64,000 nucleotides of DNA, from NCBI GenBank assembly GCA_026874595.1, contig CM049314.1, positions 56,337,300 to 56,401,299 of the forward strand, written 5' to 3'. Each line of letters opens with the position of its first letter. Position 1 is the first letter of the stretch. This document shows positions 61,303 to 64,000 of the stretch, one piece after another. Both the position numbers and the translations under genes were made by a program. The stretch is from Sipunculus nudus (taxonomy: Eukaryota > Annelida > Sipuncula > Golfingiida > Sipunculidae). The notes under the pieces are model-generated. The model was not told the origin of the DNA. It saw only the letters and a program-made list of their open reading frames with translations, and ran no database searches.

Positions 61303-61425
61303 CGTTATAACTGAGAAATAAATATATTGATATTCGTTATAATAGAGAAATAATTATATTAACAGGATTATATTCGTTATAAAAGAGGAATAAATATATT
61401 AACAGAATTATACTTGTTATATTGT
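61303..61425 (+). repeat. Short tandem repeat, about 45 bp unit, three copies
   Basis: ATTCGTTATAA...GAGAAATAA...ATATT recurs three times with small changes. Confidence 0.8.
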
Positions 61426-61997
61426 TGCCAAGCAAGCCTATCTGGACATAGCTGATGATGTATCAGACATTTATATCTGATCGACTTAAATTATGAGAAG
61501 AGAACAAGCCTAAATCTTGCACGTGCTGGCCTGAAGACCATGAGGGGTCAGTGGGTACAGCTGTTGACCGTCCATTCTCGTCTGCTGCCATTCATGCTCT
61601 CGTCTTTATGTCATCTATAAACAAATTAGCCGGGTCACGACCGGGTCACAAAGATGTGCAAACACTTAACAGGCCTAATCTCCTGCCACATGGCATTATC
61701 CATTAATCCCTCTGCTAAGGTGTTATTTTCCCCCTAACAATCAGACTTCAGTCCACAGTATGCATAGCCATCTGCCATATTTGCCTTTTGATGAACAGAG
61801 GTCAGCGGAGATACAGGTGAAGTCAGGTCAACACCTGTTCAAATGTGTGAGGTTTAATTGTGTAAGTTTTTCTCAGTGATATGCATTGAGACGCATAATC
61901 GCAGCAGATACACGCTTCAGCGCTTTGACATGGAGGAGAAAGAGGTGTTGGTGTCAGTATTTATCCTCCCCCAGTCAAGTCGAGAATAATACAATAA

Positions 61998-61998
<1 letters not shown>
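61426..61998. other. Intergenic, no feature seen
   Basis: No credible exon or repeat was recognised. Confidence 0.5.
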
Positions 61999-62068
<70 letters not shown>

Positions 62069-62095
62069 ATGACGTTAATATATATATATATACAT

Positions 62096-62166
<71 letters not shown>
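61999..62166. repeat. Interrupted (TA)n microsatellite
   Basis: Three TA blocks separated by short CG-containing and CACACA interruptions. Confidence 0.95.
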
Positions 62167-62169
<3 letters not shown>

Positions 62170-62999
62170 CAAGACTTTAACCTACATAGGTTTCAATGTA
62201 TTTTTCGTAAGGCCTGTAGGTCCTCACCCTTCGGAAACCCGTTATATAATTGCTGGGTCACCGAGGTTTTAACACTATAGGTTCCTTTGGTTAAGGCTAT
62301 GTTATATCTGCTTGAGGGCCAGGTCACAACTGAACTGTATACGTTCATCTACCACCGCGAATATTATGGCCCAGGAAACAAGCGGCTGTGGAGACTGGCT
62401 GCGATTTTTTGTCATAAAAATAATAATATCGCACGAGCAGCGCACGACTTCCAGTGACCACCTGTCACTGGTCGTACGACTGTCCGTGACTTCCAACCAC
62501 TGCAGGTCGTATAACTACTGGTTGTTTTAGGTCGTACCCCAAAGTGTGACTTGTGCTCCGTATACATCTTGCCAGCGGTCCATTTTACAGGACGAGTCAC
62601 CAAACAAAACAACTGCAGCCAGCTGAATTTAACCTTTTATTTTTTTGTATTTCTTACAAAATCAGAAAAAATAGGTATCTGGGGAAACTCTTCACATTCT
62701 AATCCAGGATCCAGGAATTTTTTCTGCAATATTTTTTTACCTTTGACATAAGACCTGGACAAATTCGACATTTGGTTATACCCCGAACAAAATAAAAATA
62801 AAGTTATAATGTAAAATAATGGATCATCTAAATCTATTATGAATTTATATATATAGGATTCTGATTAATATAAATATATTACATATGGGCACACATAACT
62901 TCATGAATGAAGGCAAAATATAAGCCCACGGAGCAGAATTTGTCAGGTAAATCAACATTATCTGTCGATCTTACCTATATGTAAATTTTTTTATATTAT
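62167..62999. other. Intergenic, with a short palindrome
   Basis: AGTGAC-CACCT-GTCACT at about 62453-62469 is a perfect 6 bp stem. The surroundings are GC-richer to about 62600 but hold no splice-bounded exon. Confidence 0.4.
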
Positions 63000-63036
63000 A
63001 TTATATTATATTATATTATATTATATTATATTAAAT

Positions 63037-63078
<42 letters not shown>
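63000..63078. repeat. (TTATA)n then (TA)n tract
   Basis: Eight or so ATATT pentamers pass into a TA dinucleotide run. Confidence 0.95.
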
Positions 63079-63080
<2 letters not shown>

Positions 63081-63151
63081 CATAAACTATGTAGGTATTG
63101 TATGTGTAAGGGAGATGGGGTGGTGTCAGGGTGTGAAAGTTCTCCTTCCAG

Positions 63152-63334
63152 GCGGTGTCTTTCATATTGTGTCCATCAGGTTCACAAAGGCGTCTGGAAC
63201 ATGAGCCAAACGTCAAAAACAAAACCTGTGCTGATCACTTTTCACCTAACGCAGAATACTTCATAAGGTGTGGTAGACAAAAGTATATTACAGTCCACAG
63301 CACAAGAAAGAGGAGAAAATGGGACACATCAAAG
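63152..63334 (+). CDS. Candidate internal exon, unidentified product
   Basis: Bounded by an acceptor TCTCCTTCCAG (AG at 63150-63151) and a donor GTAATA at 63335. It is 183 bp, phase 0 to 0, fully open for 61 codons: AVSFILCPSGSQRRL, NKTCADHFSPNAEYFIRCG and a basic end HSTRKRRKWDTSK. Three cysteines, one N-glycosylation sequon (NKT) and the furin-like RKRR would fit a secreted precursor; CADHF loosely recalls the C-x-x-H-F of THAP zinc fingers. Neither is convincing, and no adjoining exon was found in the window. Confidence 0.3.
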
Positions 63335-63335
63335 G

Positions 63336-64000
63336 TAATATGTAAAAACCCTTCATTAACTACAAAAAAGAGTCCACTGTTACATAAATATAGGCCTCCG
63401 CCATGGATCATGATCAAGCTTTAGTGTGCTCTATATAAACGAAGGCAATACTGTGCATGAGTGTCTTTATGTTCGCGAGGGTATATCAAATTCGCGATTT
63501 CCGCGACAGTGATGTTATCGCAAAAAAAATACGGGAATTTTAGAACAGTTGAGTAATTCTGACCAAATTATTGATCTCACCTATCTTCTTCATAAACCTA
63601 TACTGTGCACGTGGAATTAGAAAAAGACCTTGAAAGCACGGCTTATAATATGAGAAATATATTCGAAGTGAATAGCTAGCCTCCCATTGCCATTACTGAA
63701 CTTGTAAAGTTAATGAAGACACGCATCGGATTATACTTATATATAAATAAAAATCATGTTGTGTATTACACTTAAATTAATTTTCTGGCGAGATCGCGAA
63801 AAAGAACCCATCCGAAACACTAAAATATATCGCAATGTTGAGTTACTAACACAATAACATACAAACAGAATTCTACATTGTTCCTTCGACCAAGTTCAGC
63901 TCGGCAACGAAATAGATTTTTTTTTTCTGGTCGCCAGATCAAACTTTAAAATTCTTCATTGGCAGTCACCCATTATACTCCTCCAGTGTTACTTTATGTA
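63336..64000. other. Right end of window, no feature seen
   Basis: No exon, repeat family or RNA gene was recognised. Confidence 0.5.

Overview
This is eukaryotic, intron-rich, AT-rich genomic DNA, most likely from a marine invertebrate and probably a mollusc. Coding exons are short, widely spaced and bounded by GT/AG splice sites. Most of the window is repeats: microsatellites, minisatellites, tRNA-derived SINEs, MITEs, LTR-like copies and two long elements with the architecture of molluscan rolling-circle (Helentron/HINE, 'pearl'-like) elements. There are no bacterial-style operons. Species and chromosome cannot be told from the sequence.

Region 1 (1-17.2 kb) is the clearest coding part. 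Two head-to-tail paralogous genes on the + strand encode secreted CUB-domain proteins. The first is cut by the window start; its last CUB domain is on two exons (204-337 and 619-838). The second appears complete at the 5' end: a signal-peptide exon (6189-6233), CUB1 on two exons (7558-7719, 12935-13172) and CUB2 on two exons (15062-15195, 16728-16947), with a tentative short last exon near 17.1-17.2 kb. The last CUB domain of both genes has the same exon lengths (134 and 220 bp) and the same intron phases (1-0-1), and the proteins are about 60% identical by hand alignment. Intron 2 of the second gene holds a 4.4 kb Helentron-like element and intron 3 holds an LTR-like copy. The acceptor of exon 12935 lies inside a 31-33 bp tandem repeat that copies the splice site itself.

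Region 2 (18-22.8 kb) is a large diverged inverted repeat with arms of about 1.05 and 1.18 kb around a 2.6 kb centre. Just beyond it is a possible one-exon gene for a 59-residue membrane micropeptide with a TATA box (23.03-23.27 kb).

Region 3 (24-37.4 kb) is repeat-dominated: a 1.8 kb minisatellite with 38+6n bp units (26.9-28.7 kb), an ACATA-like tract (32.4-32.8 kb), a 2.1 kb CT-rich minisatellite (34.8-36.9 kb) and several SINEs, one of them inserted in that minisatellite with a 10 bp target duplication.

Region 4 (37-64 kb) is mostly non-coding. It holds a Tc1/mariner-type MITE (41.4 kb), the second Helentron-like element (42.7-45.9 kb), a well-supported two-exon gene for a 75-residue protein starting MGCGSS, a predicted lipid-anchored N terminus, with two perfect CRE palindromes at its start (48.7-49.3 kb), a recent 554 bp tandem duplication (55.4-56.5 kb), a second LTR-like copy on the minus strand (59.8-60.5 kb), a hairpin MITE next to it, and an unidentified candidate exon near the right end (63.15 kb).
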